From assembly GCA_039715055.1 (NCBI GenBank), contig JBDLID010000057.1, forward strand, positions 1 to 18,572: DNA of 18,572 nucleotides, written 5' to 3'. The notes beneath the pieces were generated by a model. That model was not told where the DNA came from, did not search any database, and saw only the letters and a program-made list of their open reading frames with translations. Positions 1 through 7,132 of this stretch are shown here, one piece after another; position 1 is the stretch's first letter; the number at the start of each line of letters is the position of its first letter. The stretch is from JBDLID01 sp039715055. GTDB taxonomy: Bacteria; Desulfobacterota; Desulfobulbia; Desulfobulbales; Desulfocapsaceae. Position numbers and translations under genes: made by a program.

Positions 1-1
1 G

Positions 2-427
2 CTTCTCTCCGGCTTGGACTTTTTTGAGGAAGAGACTCTCCTGCGCAAGTCGCAGATGCAGATGCGTAAAATCAGGAGGGAAGAGGCGTCCCTGCGCCAG
101 AGGATCTTTCGCCAGGCAAGAGAGGCCTTTGACGAACTCAAGGACAGTGAGCGGTCCCACCAGATCAGCCTGAAACGTCTTGAACAGTCGGCCAACGCCC
201 TGGACCTGACCGAGAGCCGATACGAGCGGGGGCTGTCCGACAACCTTGATGTCCTCGACTCGGAAAGTGCCTATTCCGAAGCCGAGCTGGACGCTGCAAG
301 CACGCTGGTATCATATAATATAGCCTCGGTAAAACTTGGTTATGTTCTCGGCGTGTTAAATGTTGAGTGGCTGGGGCTTTCACTGCCGCAGACCAGCCGG
401 CATCAGAACAGTGTATCGGTCAATTAA
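2..427 (+). CDS. TolC-family outer-membrane efflux channel, C-terminal part (5' truncated by window)
   Basis: The reading frame is open from the left edge, so only the last ~142 residues are seen. They are strongly helical, with heptad-like Leu/Ala patterning and a stretch of the type RYERGLSDNLDVLDSE, which matches the conserved 'Y..G..s.ldvL.a' segment before the last long helix of outer-membrane efflux proteins. The family forms trimeric barrel-plus-tunnel exit ducts that dock onto periplasmic adaptors. The next three genes encode an adaptor, an ABC ATPase and a permease, so this is most likely the exit duct of that pump. The TAA stop at 425-427 lies inside an 8-bp sequence repeated on the far side of the inverted-repeat element that follows. 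A TTG at 14 is in frame but is not the real start. Family assignment is good; substrate unknown. Confidence 0.85.
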   Translation, partial: LLSGLDFFEEETLLRKSQMQMRKIRREEASLRQRIFRQAREAFDELKDSERSHQISLKRLEQSANALDLTESRYERGLSDNLDVLDSESAYSEAELDAASTLVSYNIASVKLGYVLGVLNVEWLGLSLPQTSRHQNSVSVN

Positions 428-526
428 TGATGGCGTCGTAAAAAGTCCGATCTACTGTGTTGAAAACCCACGCCTTGTATATCAAACATTTTACTTAGCC
501 ATCTTTGAGTTTTTACGAGTCCATCA
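428..526. repeat. MITE-like element with ~20 bp terminal inverted repeats
   Basis: The left end (428-447) and the reverse complement of the right end (507-526) agree at 17 of 20 positions; both begin TGATGG and share TCGTAAAAA. The 8-mer TCAATTAA occurs immediately outside both ends (420-427 and 524-531, the latter overlapping the right end by 3 bp), like a target-site duplication or conserved flank. The interior is ~59 bp, AT-rich and without a plausible ORF. This is the structure of a miniature inverted-repeat transposable element or a large intergenic palindrome. It fills nearly all the gap between the channel and adaptor genes. Confidence 0.75.
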
Positions 527-547
527 ATTAATTTTTTAACTGAGTTC

Positions 548-2008
548 ATGCAATCTTCGATCAAATCATTGGTTTCTCCGCTTCGTAAACACTTTGTTCT
601 CGTTGGCGGTGTATGTCTGCTCGCCGGTGTTGCCTTTCTCACCACCGGCTTTCTCAATCATGAAGAGGCCAAGGAGCAGCGGCCGCAAAAGACTGTCCGT
701 GTTGTGAAGCAAAGTTTTTCCCTCCAGGTCACTGAACGTGGTGTGGTCCGGCCCGCCCGGGTACGGGCCGTCAAATCCTCTCTTTCGGGCAACATGTCCA
801 AACTCGTCTGGATGGTGGATGAAGGGGAAAGAATCACCAAGGGACAGATTATCGCCCGCTTTGACACCAAACCTTTCATGGATATCCTTGAAAAGGCGGA
901 ACAGGAGTTAAGAGATGCCAGGGCACAGCTGATTGTGTCGACAAAATCACTCGAACTGCAGAAGGAAGAAGAGTCGAGCAAGATCGAGGCCGCCAAAAGG
1001 GATCTTGAGATCGCCACTATCGAGGCCGATGACCTGAAAAACGGATCCGGCCCGCTCAAGCGCAGGCAGCTTGAACAGAAAGTCAAGCAGGCTGAACGCA
1101 GCCATGGAGTCGCTGCCGGCGAGCTGGAAGACTTTCGTAAACTGCTCGACAAGGGGCATGTCACCCTCAGGGAGTTTGAAGTTGCCCAGGGCACCCTTCT
1201 CACCGCCCGGGAGGAGCTTGATATCAGCCGGGCCGGGCTTGTCAACTTTGAAAAGTATGAGTGGCCCCGTATCCTGCGGGAAGCCGAAGTGATCAAAGGG
1301 GCTGCTGATGCCAAGCTGGCCCGGGTTCAGCGGACATCTGAGATCACTATCCAGAAATTTTCCTCGGAAATGGAAAAGGGTCGCAGGGACCAGGTCACCA
1401 AGGAAAAACTGCTGGCCAAGGCCCAGAAGGATGTCGCCGCCTGTGACATCTACTCCCCCACCGACGGCATACTGCTCTATACACGGGTCCCGGCCATGGG
1501 CAACCCGCGTCCCATTCAGATCGGTGATTCCGTCTGGGTCGGCCAGACTTTTATGGAGATTCCCGATACCCGGGAGCTGGTGATTGAGATCGACGTACGG
1601 GAGATCGATGTGGCGAAATTAAAGCCCGGTATGCAGGGGAAAATTGAGCTGGACGCCTTCCCGGGTCGGATTTTTGGTGGTGAGCTTGTCAGCGTCGATG
1701 CTCTGGCCAAAAAAGATGACAATGAAAGCGTCAACCGTTTTCACTGCCGGATCAAGCTTCTCGAATCCCCGGATGAAATTCATGTCGGCATGTCGGCAAC
1801 CGTCAAAATCACCTACAAAGAGTTGGAAGACGTTGCAGTAGTCCCTCCTAATGCGCTGATCTATAAAGAAGGAAAGTCAATGGTCAAAAAGGTCACTGAC
1901 GGAGCCGATGAATTGACAGAGATTAAAGTGGGCGGAAGCGGTATCCAGTGGGTTGAGGTGACAGACGGGTTGACTGTCGGTGATTCAGTTGTCGTTGAGA
2001 GCCTCTGA
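548..2008 (+). CDS. HlyD/MacA-like periplasmic adaptor (membrane fusion protein)
   Basis: This 486-residue protein is anchored by one N-terminal membrane segment (about residues 15-35). A biotinyl-lipoyl-like half motif follows (about 76-110, including VDEGERITKGQIIARFD). A long charged coiled-coil hairpin spans about 112-300. The second lipoyl half contains SPTDGILLY, and beta-barrel and membrane-proximal domains complete the protein. Adaptors of this class bridge an inner-membrane transporter to a TolC channel. The position between a TolC-family gene and an ABC ATPase/permease pair supports a MacAB-like pump. No convincing Shine-Dalgarno sequence precedes ATG 548, and no other in-frame start lies nearby. 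The gene starts 21 bp after the inverted-repeat element, which may have displaced its original leader. Family confidence is high; substrate unknown. Confidence 0.9.
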   Translation: MQSSIKSLVSPLRKHFVLVGGVCLLAGVAFLTTGFLNHEEAKEQRPQKTVRVVKQSFSLQVTERGVVRPARVRAVKSSLSGNMSKLVWMVDEGERITKGQIIARFDTKPFMDILEKAEQELRDARAQLIVSTKSLELQKEEESSKIEAAKRDLEIATIEADDLKNGSGPLKRRQLEQKVKQAERSHGVAAGELEDFRKLLDKGHVTLREFEVAQGTLLTAREELDISRAGLVNFEKYEWPRILREAEVIKGAADAKLARVQRTSEITIQKFSSEMEKGRRDQVTKEKLLAKAQKDVAACDIYSPTDGILLYTRVPAMGNPRPIQIGDSVWVGQTFMEIPDTRELVIEIDVREIDVAKLKPGMQGKIELDAFPGRIFGGELVSVDALAKKDDNESVNRFHCRIKLLESPDEIHVGMSATVKITYKELEDVAVVPPNALIYKEGKSMVKKVTDGADELTEIKVGGSGIQWVEVTDGLTVGDSVVVESL

Positions 2009-2060
2009 GATGTCTTGCTGTCTTACACCAAAGGGTGTCTGCCGATCAGTCGAGTAAGTG

Positions 2061-2732
2061 ATGACGCCCCTTCTTGAAGCACACGGTGTAGAGCGAAGTT
2101 TTCAGATCGGCCCCAAGGCTGTACAGGCGCTGGCCCCGGTCTCGCTCACCGTCTCCGCATGCGAGTTCCTCATGATTACCGGTCCGTCCGGATCCGGTAA
2201 ATCCACTCTCCTCAACCTGCTCAGCGGGCTTGACCGGCCGACAAGAGGCGATGTGCTCTTTAAGGGACAATCCCTGTTTTCCCGGAAAGAGGAGCAGCGG
2301 GTCCATATTCGCAACTCCTGTTTCGGCTTTATCTTTCAAACGCCCCACCTCCTCCCCGACAAGACCATCCTTGAAAATATCGGTCTGCCCTTTCATTACG
2401 GCGAGGCTGCGGATTCTGATGATGCCTGGTCCAGGTGTCAGGATCTGCTGGAGTATGTCGGTTTGTCTCCACTTGCTGAGAGATACCCAAATACGTTGTC
2501 CGGTGGAGAAATGCAGCGGGTGGTTTTTGCCCGTGCCCTGGTGCGCGAGCCGGAGGTTATCTTTGCCGACGAGCCCACCGGCAGCCTGGATGGTGATAAT
2601 TCCAGACGATTGCTTGAGCTGCTCAGGGAACAGGCGGAAAATGGACGAACCATTATCATGGTCAGCCATGACGATGAGGCGCTGTCCTACGGAACGACAA
2701 CTCTTCGTCTTGATAAATTCAAGGCCGGTTGA
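2061..2732 (+). CDS. ABC transporter ATP-binding protein, MacB/LolD type
   Basis: The 223-residue nucleotide-binding subunit has every expected motif: Walker A GPSGSGKST (41-49), Q-loop Gln93 in FIFQTPHLLPD, signature LSGGEMQR (146-153), Walker B VIFADEPTGSLD (166-177) and switch His203 in MVSHD. The signature context and ~225-residue length place it in the MacB/LolD/FtsE group, which powers mechanotransmission transporters instead of moving substrate through the membrane core. A GTG three bases upstream is also in frame; ATG 2061 is preferred. The gene follows the adaptor by 52 bp and its permease partner starts 13 bp downstream, consistent with one transcript. ATPase and permease are separate polypeptides, unlike Escherichia coli MacB, where they are fused. 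Confidence 0.93.
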   Translation: MTPLLEAHGVERSFQIGPKAVQALAPVSLTVSACEFLMITGPSGSGKSTLLNLLSGLDRPTRGDVLFKGQSLFSRKEEQRVHIRNSCFGFIFQTPHLLPDKTILENIGLPFHYGEAADSDDAWSRCQDLLEYVGLSPLAERYPNTLSGGEMQRVVFARALVREPEVIFADEPTGSLDGDNSRRLLELLREQAENGRTIIMVSHDDEALSYGTTTLRLDKFKAG

Positions 2733-2745
2733 AAGGGGGACCGCA

Positions 2746-3984
2746 ATGCTGCATCATCAACGTTTGCTCGACCCCATGGATGCGTGGAGCTCGCTTCGGC
2801 GACGGCCGCTGCGCTCCCTGTTGTCCAGTCTCGGCATTGGCATCGGTGTGGCCGCACTTGTCGCCATGCTTTCGATCAGTGAAGGGGCCAAGCAGAAGGC
2901 CTTTGCCAAGATTATCTCCCTTGGTGTCAATACCCTGCGGGTCGAGCAACAGAACACCGGTGCAAGACTGGGCCGGAAAAGCGTGGCCAATCTTTCCCAG
3001 GGACTCACCCTCGATGATGCGGATTCGGTTTCTTCATGGCTTGGAGACAGGGGAACGGTGGCGGTTTATGGTCGCAAGGATAATGTGCTGGTGACCGGTT
3101 CTGTAGCAAAAAGCCTGACCGTTCTTGGCGTCAGTCATCAGTGGTTCGAGGCTGAGCGTCTGACACTGAAGTGGGGGCGGTCGTTTACTGAAAATGAACA
3201 GCGGAGTCAGGCAAATTACTGCGTGGTCGGCAGTGAGGCGGCTGCTAAGCTGCGGATTTCCGGAAATGCGGCTCTGAACGTCAATAATTATCCCGTTACC
3301 GTTATCGGTGTCCTCGCCCCGCGGGGAAGGCTGTTGACCGAGGGGACCGGGCTTTCCTCCCTTGACTTTGACAACCTGGTCATTATGCCGATCTCCAGTT
3401 TTCCCTTTGCAGAGAAGGCTGCCGGTCGAATCCTGCTCGACGGCCTTGTTGTTTCTCTGAATACTGAAAAAGAGTCAGCCATCCTTGAAAGCGGAGAACA
3501 GATCCGCGAGATCCTGCGCCAGAACCACCGGGGGGTCATCGATTTTCAGATGGTGATCGCTCTGAACCTGCTCAGGGAGGCCCGTGAGTCCCAGCAGCTG
3601 TTTTCTCTTGTCATGGGCTCCATTGCCGGATTGTCACTGCTGGTGGGCGGAATAGGGGTTATGAATGTGATGCTTGCCAATATATCCGAACAGACCCGGG
3701 AAATCGGGCTGCGCATGGCGGTTGGGGCGAGCAGGGCGCGGATTGTCAGTCTCTACCTCTGGAACTCCATTCTGCTGACAGTGACAGGGGCGGTGTGGGG
3801 AGTTGCCGGTGGTCTGGTTCTGGCTGTTATTGTCCAGAATTATGCCGGCTGGGATGTGGCTTTTTCCATATTGAGCCTCGTCGTCGCACCCGGTTCCGCG
3901 CTTGTTGCCGGGCTCATTTTCGGTCTCCATCCAGCCATGCGGGCCGCCTCTCTTGACCCCGCCATTGCTTTGAGGGATGCCTGA
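2746..3984 (+). CDS. FtsX/MacB-type ABC transporter permease
   Basis: The product has 412 residues. ATG 2746 was chosen because a purine-rich AAAGGGGGA (2732-2740) precedes it at the right spacing and the preceding ATPase gene ends at 2732; the frame stays open further upstream but only as a shadow of the ATPase gene. Architecture is MacB-like: one N-terminal membrane helix (about 24-44) followed by SEGAKQKA, a large periplasmic domain (about 45-285), then three C-terminal helices. The cytoplasmic loop EIGLRMAVGASRARI and the terminal PAMRAASLDPAIALRDA are hallmarks of FtsX-like permeases. With the ATPase it would form the inner-membrane engine of the tripartite pump. Such systems export antibiotics, peptides, siderophores or lipids; nothing here says which. 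Confidence 0.92.
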   Translation: MLHHQRLLDPMDAWSSLRRRPLRSLLSSLGIGIGVAALVAMLSISEGAKQKAFAKIISLGVNTLRVEQQNTGARLGRKSVANLSQGLTLDDADSVSSWLGDRGTVAVYGRKDNVLVTGSVAKSLTVLGVSHQWFEAERLTLKWGRSFTENEQRSQANYCVVGSEAAAKLRISGNAALNVNNYPVTVIGVLAPRGRLLTEGTGLSSLDFDNLVIMPISSFPFAEKAAGRILLDGLVVSLNTEKESAILESGEQIREILRQNHRGVIDFQMVIALNLLREARESQQLFSLVMGSIAGLSLLVGGIGVMNVMLANISEQTREIGLRMAVGASRARIVSLYLWNSILLTVTGAVWGVAGGLVLAVIVQNYAGWDVAFSILSLVVAPGSALVAGLIFGLHPAMRAASLDPAIALRDA

Positions 3985-4153
3985 ACAACTTGGATCGAAC
4001 AAACAGACTGTTACGAAACGGAAACAGGGGCTTGACCTTCGTACTGGTCATTAGACTTTTGGGGCAATGAGGGTTGATGCTGCACTGTTTTCCTGAAGTG
4101 TCTTGAAAAAAAATCTGACCTGCAGCCAAAATTGGTGATATGATTTTTCTGCA

Positions 4154-5092
4154 ATGAGAATCAAAACAGAAATACTGAAGTCCATTTTTATCATCACCTG
4201 TGAAGGGGACGAGTTGAATCCGTCTCCCATTGAGGTGTTTTTGACCTCCATGGCAGTGATGATTGAAAGAAACAGGCTTGATATCCTTGTGGACCTCTCT
4301 GCTGTTAAAGCTGTCGAGGGTGGTAAACTCGGGACGGTTGCCCGCGCCCTGGTACGTGCTGAGTCCAGTGAATTCCTGATTCTTTCTGGTGTCAGCGAGC
4401 GGGAGTTCAACCTCCTCAGGATGACAAACCTGCAGGATAAAATCACCCACGCCACCAATCGCAACGAGGCCCTGAGTATTCTCTACTGGGAGAGAAAGAA
4501 GGCCATAGAAAGCGGTTCTGCTGAGGCATCGGAGTCGCTTGCGGCAATTGAAGAGGCGGTCAAGAAATCGGCTGCTGAAGAGGCTGCAGCGGCAGCTGCG
4601 GCGGCAGCCGCTGAGACTCCGGCAGAGGCAGAGACCGGTGAAGAGGTTTATATCGTCCATGATGATGACCTGGAAATTGTTTCAACTCCCGAGACATTTG
4701 AACCGGAGGAAGATCTTCAGGGAGGGAAACAGTATGTTGACACTGGAAAAGCCTATAAGATTATCGAGAAAGAGGGGAAGCGAAAACACAGGCGGGTGCA
4801 ATCCAGTCGGGTCATGAAAGAGGAGTTTATTGTTTTTTGCAAAAATACTGTCACAGGCAAGCATCATACAGCGGTTATCATTGATTTCAGCGTGGTGTCC
4901 CTGCGCATGAATCTCTCACCGCCCCGTGCGGAAAAGGGCGATGAACTGCTCATTGAAGGCCGTGTTGGAAAACTCTTCAAACTCAAGGAGCATGTTGTCT
5001 TCCATTGCCGCCGTGAGGATGGTTTTGTATTTCACTTTAAGGATCTCTCCCCGGAAGCCTTTAAGTTCCTGGGCCAGATGACGCTGAAATAG
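4154..5092 (+). CDS. STAS-like domain + Ala-rich linker + PilZ-like domain protein
   Basis: This 312-residue soluble protein has no signal peptide. Residues 1-112 resemble a STAS (anti-anti-sigma) fold: ILVDLSAVKAVEGGKLG corresponds to the 'DLS...DSSG' phosphorylation loop and is followed by LILSGVS and a C-terminal helix. The usual phospho-acceptor serine is absent (VEGGK). Residues 120-160 are a low-complexity Glu/Ala linker with a run of 10 alanines. The C-terminal ~110 residues look like a divergent PilZ domain: RKHRR (210-214) fits RxxxR, and DFSVVS (244-249) fits [D/N]xSxxG with the last Gly replaced by Ser. PilZ domains bind cyclic di-GMP. No strong ribosome-binding site is visible before ATG 4154. 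Both domain calls are by motif only. Confidence 0.65.
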   Translation: MRIKTEILKSIFIITCEGDELNPSPIEVFLTSMAVMIERNRLDILVDLSAVKAVEGGKLGTVARALVRAESSEFLILSGVSEREFNLLRMTNLQDKITHATNRNEALSILYWERKKAIESGSAEASESLAAIEEAVKKSAAEEAAAAAAAAAAETPAEAETGEEVYIVHDDDLEIVSTPETFEPEEDLQGGKQYVDTGKAYKIIEKEGKRKHRRVQSSRVMKEEFIVFCKNTVTGKHHTAVIIDFSVVSLRMNLSPPRAEKGDELLIEGRVGKLFKLKEHVVFHCRREDGFVFHFKDLSPEAFKFLGQMTLK

Positions 5093-5117
5093 GCTGCAGC
5101 CAATCAGCATGTTTTTT
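5083..5117 (+). terminator. Putative intrinsic terminator of the STAS-PilZ gene
   Basis: The 3' end of the gene can fold: GCTGA (5083-5087) pairs with TCAGC (5104-5108) around the perfect palindrome GGCTGCAGCC (5092-5101), and a run of seven T (5111-5117) follows. The convergent acyltransferase gene ends at 5104, so the structure straddles both stops. The stem has internal bulges, so strength is uncertain. Confidence 0.5.
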
Positions 5118-6753
5118 TCTGATCTGTTGTTTTGCTGCGCTGCAGAAAGGGGACCTCGATGGTTCGGTAGGTCAGGCAGGCTACGGGGTAACTTATCAGC
5201 AGAATGACAAAAATCCTTGTCAGGCCGTGTAACCCCCAGTCCAGGTAGAACTCATCCAGATAGTCGACAATGTTGATGAGAAGCGGGTGGAGCAGATAGA
5301 TGGAGTAGCTGACGATGCCGATGGAGCGGAGCCAGCCCAGCGAGAACAGTCGTCCGACAAATGAGTCACCCGCCATGAGGACGGAAAAGACGACAAGGAC
5401 CGCCCCCAGACCGAAAAGGCTGGAGTAGTGCTGTGAATAGATCACGGAGTGGCCAAGCAGCCTGCCGTTTGAAAAGAGGATGAACAAAGTAAGAATCAGG
5501 AGGCCGATAAGGCCCATACTGTTTTTAAACCAGGCCCGCTTGAACAGGACAATCGTTTTTGCCTCAAAAAGGCTGTAGATGTAAGCCAGTATCACCCCGC
5601 CTAAAAATATTTCCAGGTAAAAATACATCCACCGGCCCATCCCGTACAACCGGAGAGGCGGTATTATATTGGTGTAGAGGAGAACAAATAAAAGGACCAG
5701 CAGGCCGCTGTTCAGCAGCGGAGTGCTTCCGGGGATTCTGCTGAAAACAAGAGGCAGAAGGGGAAAGAGAAGGTAGAAAAACATCTCCTGCTGGACTGCC
5801 CAGAGGTGGGCGTCCGCCTTGAGAAAGAGCAGATGCAGCAGTCCGTCACCCAGCCGCAGTGAAGCAACATAGACGATCAGGATATAGAATACATACATGG
5901 GCATGATACGGCGAAGCCGTTTTTCACCGTAACGGACTAAAGAGTCGACCGAGTTCATCCCGCTCAGGTTGCGGACAAGAGGTCGGCCGAGGAGAAAGCC
6001 GCTTAAGGTAAAAAAGATAAAGACACCGCTGGTACCAAGACCGATACAGCGGCCCCAGGTGTGGTCACCAATGACCATCACTGCTGCAATTGCACGCAAC
6101 CCGTCAAATCCCATAACATAAGACTGGTTTGTCGGCAGAATCCTTGCCGGATGGAGCAGGGAAAGAAACCGGGACATGTGCAGACGGCACAGGCCCAGAT
6201 AGAAAAAGAATGCTCCGATGATCAGGGGGATGAGAGAGAGGCCGAGTTTTCTGTCGCTTGAATCCAGGGGGCGGGAAATAATATAGGGGTCCTCTGCGGT
6301 TGAGGCGATTTCCAGGTGATCAGATGCCTGAGAAATCCCGACGGAATCTTTACCGGCGGTAAAAATTCCGGCCAACTCTTCGGGTCCCAGTTTAATGTCT
6401 TCTGCCAGGGGGCGATGGATGATGATTTCAAAGAGCTCAACTTTGCCCGGATAACTGCCGGGATCCAGTCGGATGCTTGCCATGATCGCGCTGCCACGCC
6501 CGGGATACAGCTTGAAAGTAGTTTTTCCGGGGTGCAGCAGTTGCTCCGTTGTCACCTTTTTTTCACTATACCTGGCCCTGCCCCCTTTTCCCTTGTAATA
6601 GATTTTGACGACATCCGTGTGGTCAAGCGCCATGGTCACGGTGACTGATGTGGTGGAGTGTAGGCTTTCAGAAAGAAACGAGGCGAGAAGAAGACTAAAG
6701 GCAACGGTGACAAACAGGGGGAGAATCTTAATTCTTGAAAAGAAATGAGACAT
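5104..6753 (-). CDS. Membrane acyltransferase (acyltransferase 3 family) with extra N-terminal periplasmic domain
   Basis: From ATG 6753 the product is 549 residues. A membrane segment (about 9-29) leads into a ~140-residue non-membrane, beta-rich region (30-168), then another membrane segment (172-190). A multi-helix acyltransferase-3 domain begins at VMGFDGLRAIAAVMVIGDH (213-231). His231 in this DH motif, the GTSGVFIFFTLSGFLLGRPL segment and RRIMPMYVFY are typical of the OafA/OatA-type family, which O-acetylates polysaccharides, peptidoglycan or lipids at the inner membrane. The frame extends upstream to a TTG at 6855, but that N-terminus is hydrophilic and no ribosome-binding site supports either start. 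The insertion before the catalytic bundle is unusual; it resembles a sugar- or glycan-facing beta domain, but I cannot name it. Confidence 0.85.
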   Translation of the reverse strand: MSHFFSRIKILPLFVTVAFSLLLASFLSESLHSTTSVTVTMALDHTDVVKIYYKGKGGRARYSEKKVTTEQLLHPGKTTFKLYPGRGSAIMASIRLDPGSYPGKVELFEIIIHRPLAEDIKLGPEELAGIFTAGKDSVGISQASDHLEIASTAEDPYIISRPLDSSDRKLGLSLIPLIIGAFFFYLGLCRLHMSRFLSLLHPARILPTNQSYVMGFDGLRAIAAVMVIGDHTWGRCIGLGTSGVFIFFTLSGFLLGRPLVRNLSGMNSVDSLVRYGEKRLRRIMPMYVFYILIVYVASLRLGDGLLHLLFLKADAHLWAVQQEMFFYLLFPLLPLVFSRIPGSTPLLNSGLLVLLFVLLYTNIIPPLRLYGMGRWMYFYLEIFLGGVILAYIYSLFEAKTIVLFKRAWFKNSMGLIGLLILTLFILFSNGRLLGHSVIYSQHYSSLFGLGAVLVVFSVLMAGDSFVGRLFSLGWLRSIGIVSYSIYLLHPLLINIVDYLDEFYLDWGLHGLTRIFVILLISYPVACLTYRTIEVPFLQRSKTTDQKKTC

Positions 6754-7132
6754 TGACACAGGAGAGGGTAAATTTTTTCTTCTAACCAGCCGGGTTGCCG
6801 CAGCAAACTCAAGCTTGCAGAGGGCTTTTGACAAAGGGTCGCTGTCCAGTAGCAATACAGCAAATTTATGCCAAAAACAACCAGAACCGGTGGCTGGCTT
6901 GCGGCTGGAACGCTATCAGATAAAGACGGAAAATCTCCATCACTGGTTCGACAATCTTGTCGAGCGGAGCATGGATTGTCGAACTGAAAAGTTTGGCAAT
7001 AGCCGAAGTGTTGATTCTAACCATTCGTAATAGAACGAAAATTATAATGTCTCTCAAGTGGCATGGTTGTTGAAAATAATCCTCAAAAGTAAAAGATGTT
7101 TATAAAAAACACCCATGCTACAGGAGGTACTG
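6754..7132. other. Divergent intergenic region with three-armed hairpin
   Basis: About 380 bp separate the acyltransferase (minus) from the first ferritin-like gene (plus). It contains the inverted/direct repeat cluster at 6946-6984 and a small TTCGT/ACGAA inverted repeat (7024-7028 and 7035-7039). The stretch just before 7101 is AT-rich and ends in TATAAA (7101-7106), a possible -10 box without a good -35. The short open frames here have no ribosome-binding site and look spurious. Confidence 0.5.
6946..6984. repeat. Three-armed inverted/direct repeat (alternative hairpins or operator)
   Basis: GTTCGACAATC (6946-6956) is perfectly complementary to GATTGTCGAAC (6974-6984), an 11-bp stem with a 17-nt loop. 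The left arm can instead pair with the nearer TTGTCGAGC (6957-6965), forming a stem closed by a 2-nt loop with one G-T wobble. The core TTGTCGA therefore occurs three times: 6957-6963 and 6977-6983 directly, 6948-6954 inverted. No U-tract follows, so it is not a simple terminator. It may be a multi-site operator or a switchable RNA. Confidence 0.6.

Noticed and set aside
2025..2038. ACACC/GGTGT mini-hairpin between adaptor and ATPase genes
   Set aside because: Five base pairs, no U-tract, inside a tight operon; too weak to annotate as a terminator.
2230..2745. 172-codon upstream extension of the permease frame
   Set aside because: It overlaps the ATPase gene in another frame; the clear start with a purine-rich site is at 2746.
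4115..4144. CTGACC-18-TATGAT promoter-like pair before the STAS-PilZ gene
   Set aside because: The predicted transcription start would fall almost on the ATG, implying a leaderless mRNA; the -35 match is weak.
5188..5202. GTAACTTATCAGCAG, close to the GTAACTRTTCAGC repeat end
   Set aside because: It lies inside the acyltransferase coding region, differs at two central positions and has no partner arm; taken as chance.
6754..6855. Longer acyltransferase N-terminus from TTG 6855
   Set aside because: The added 34 residues are not signal-like, and no ribosome-binding site precedes the TTG; kept only as an alternative.
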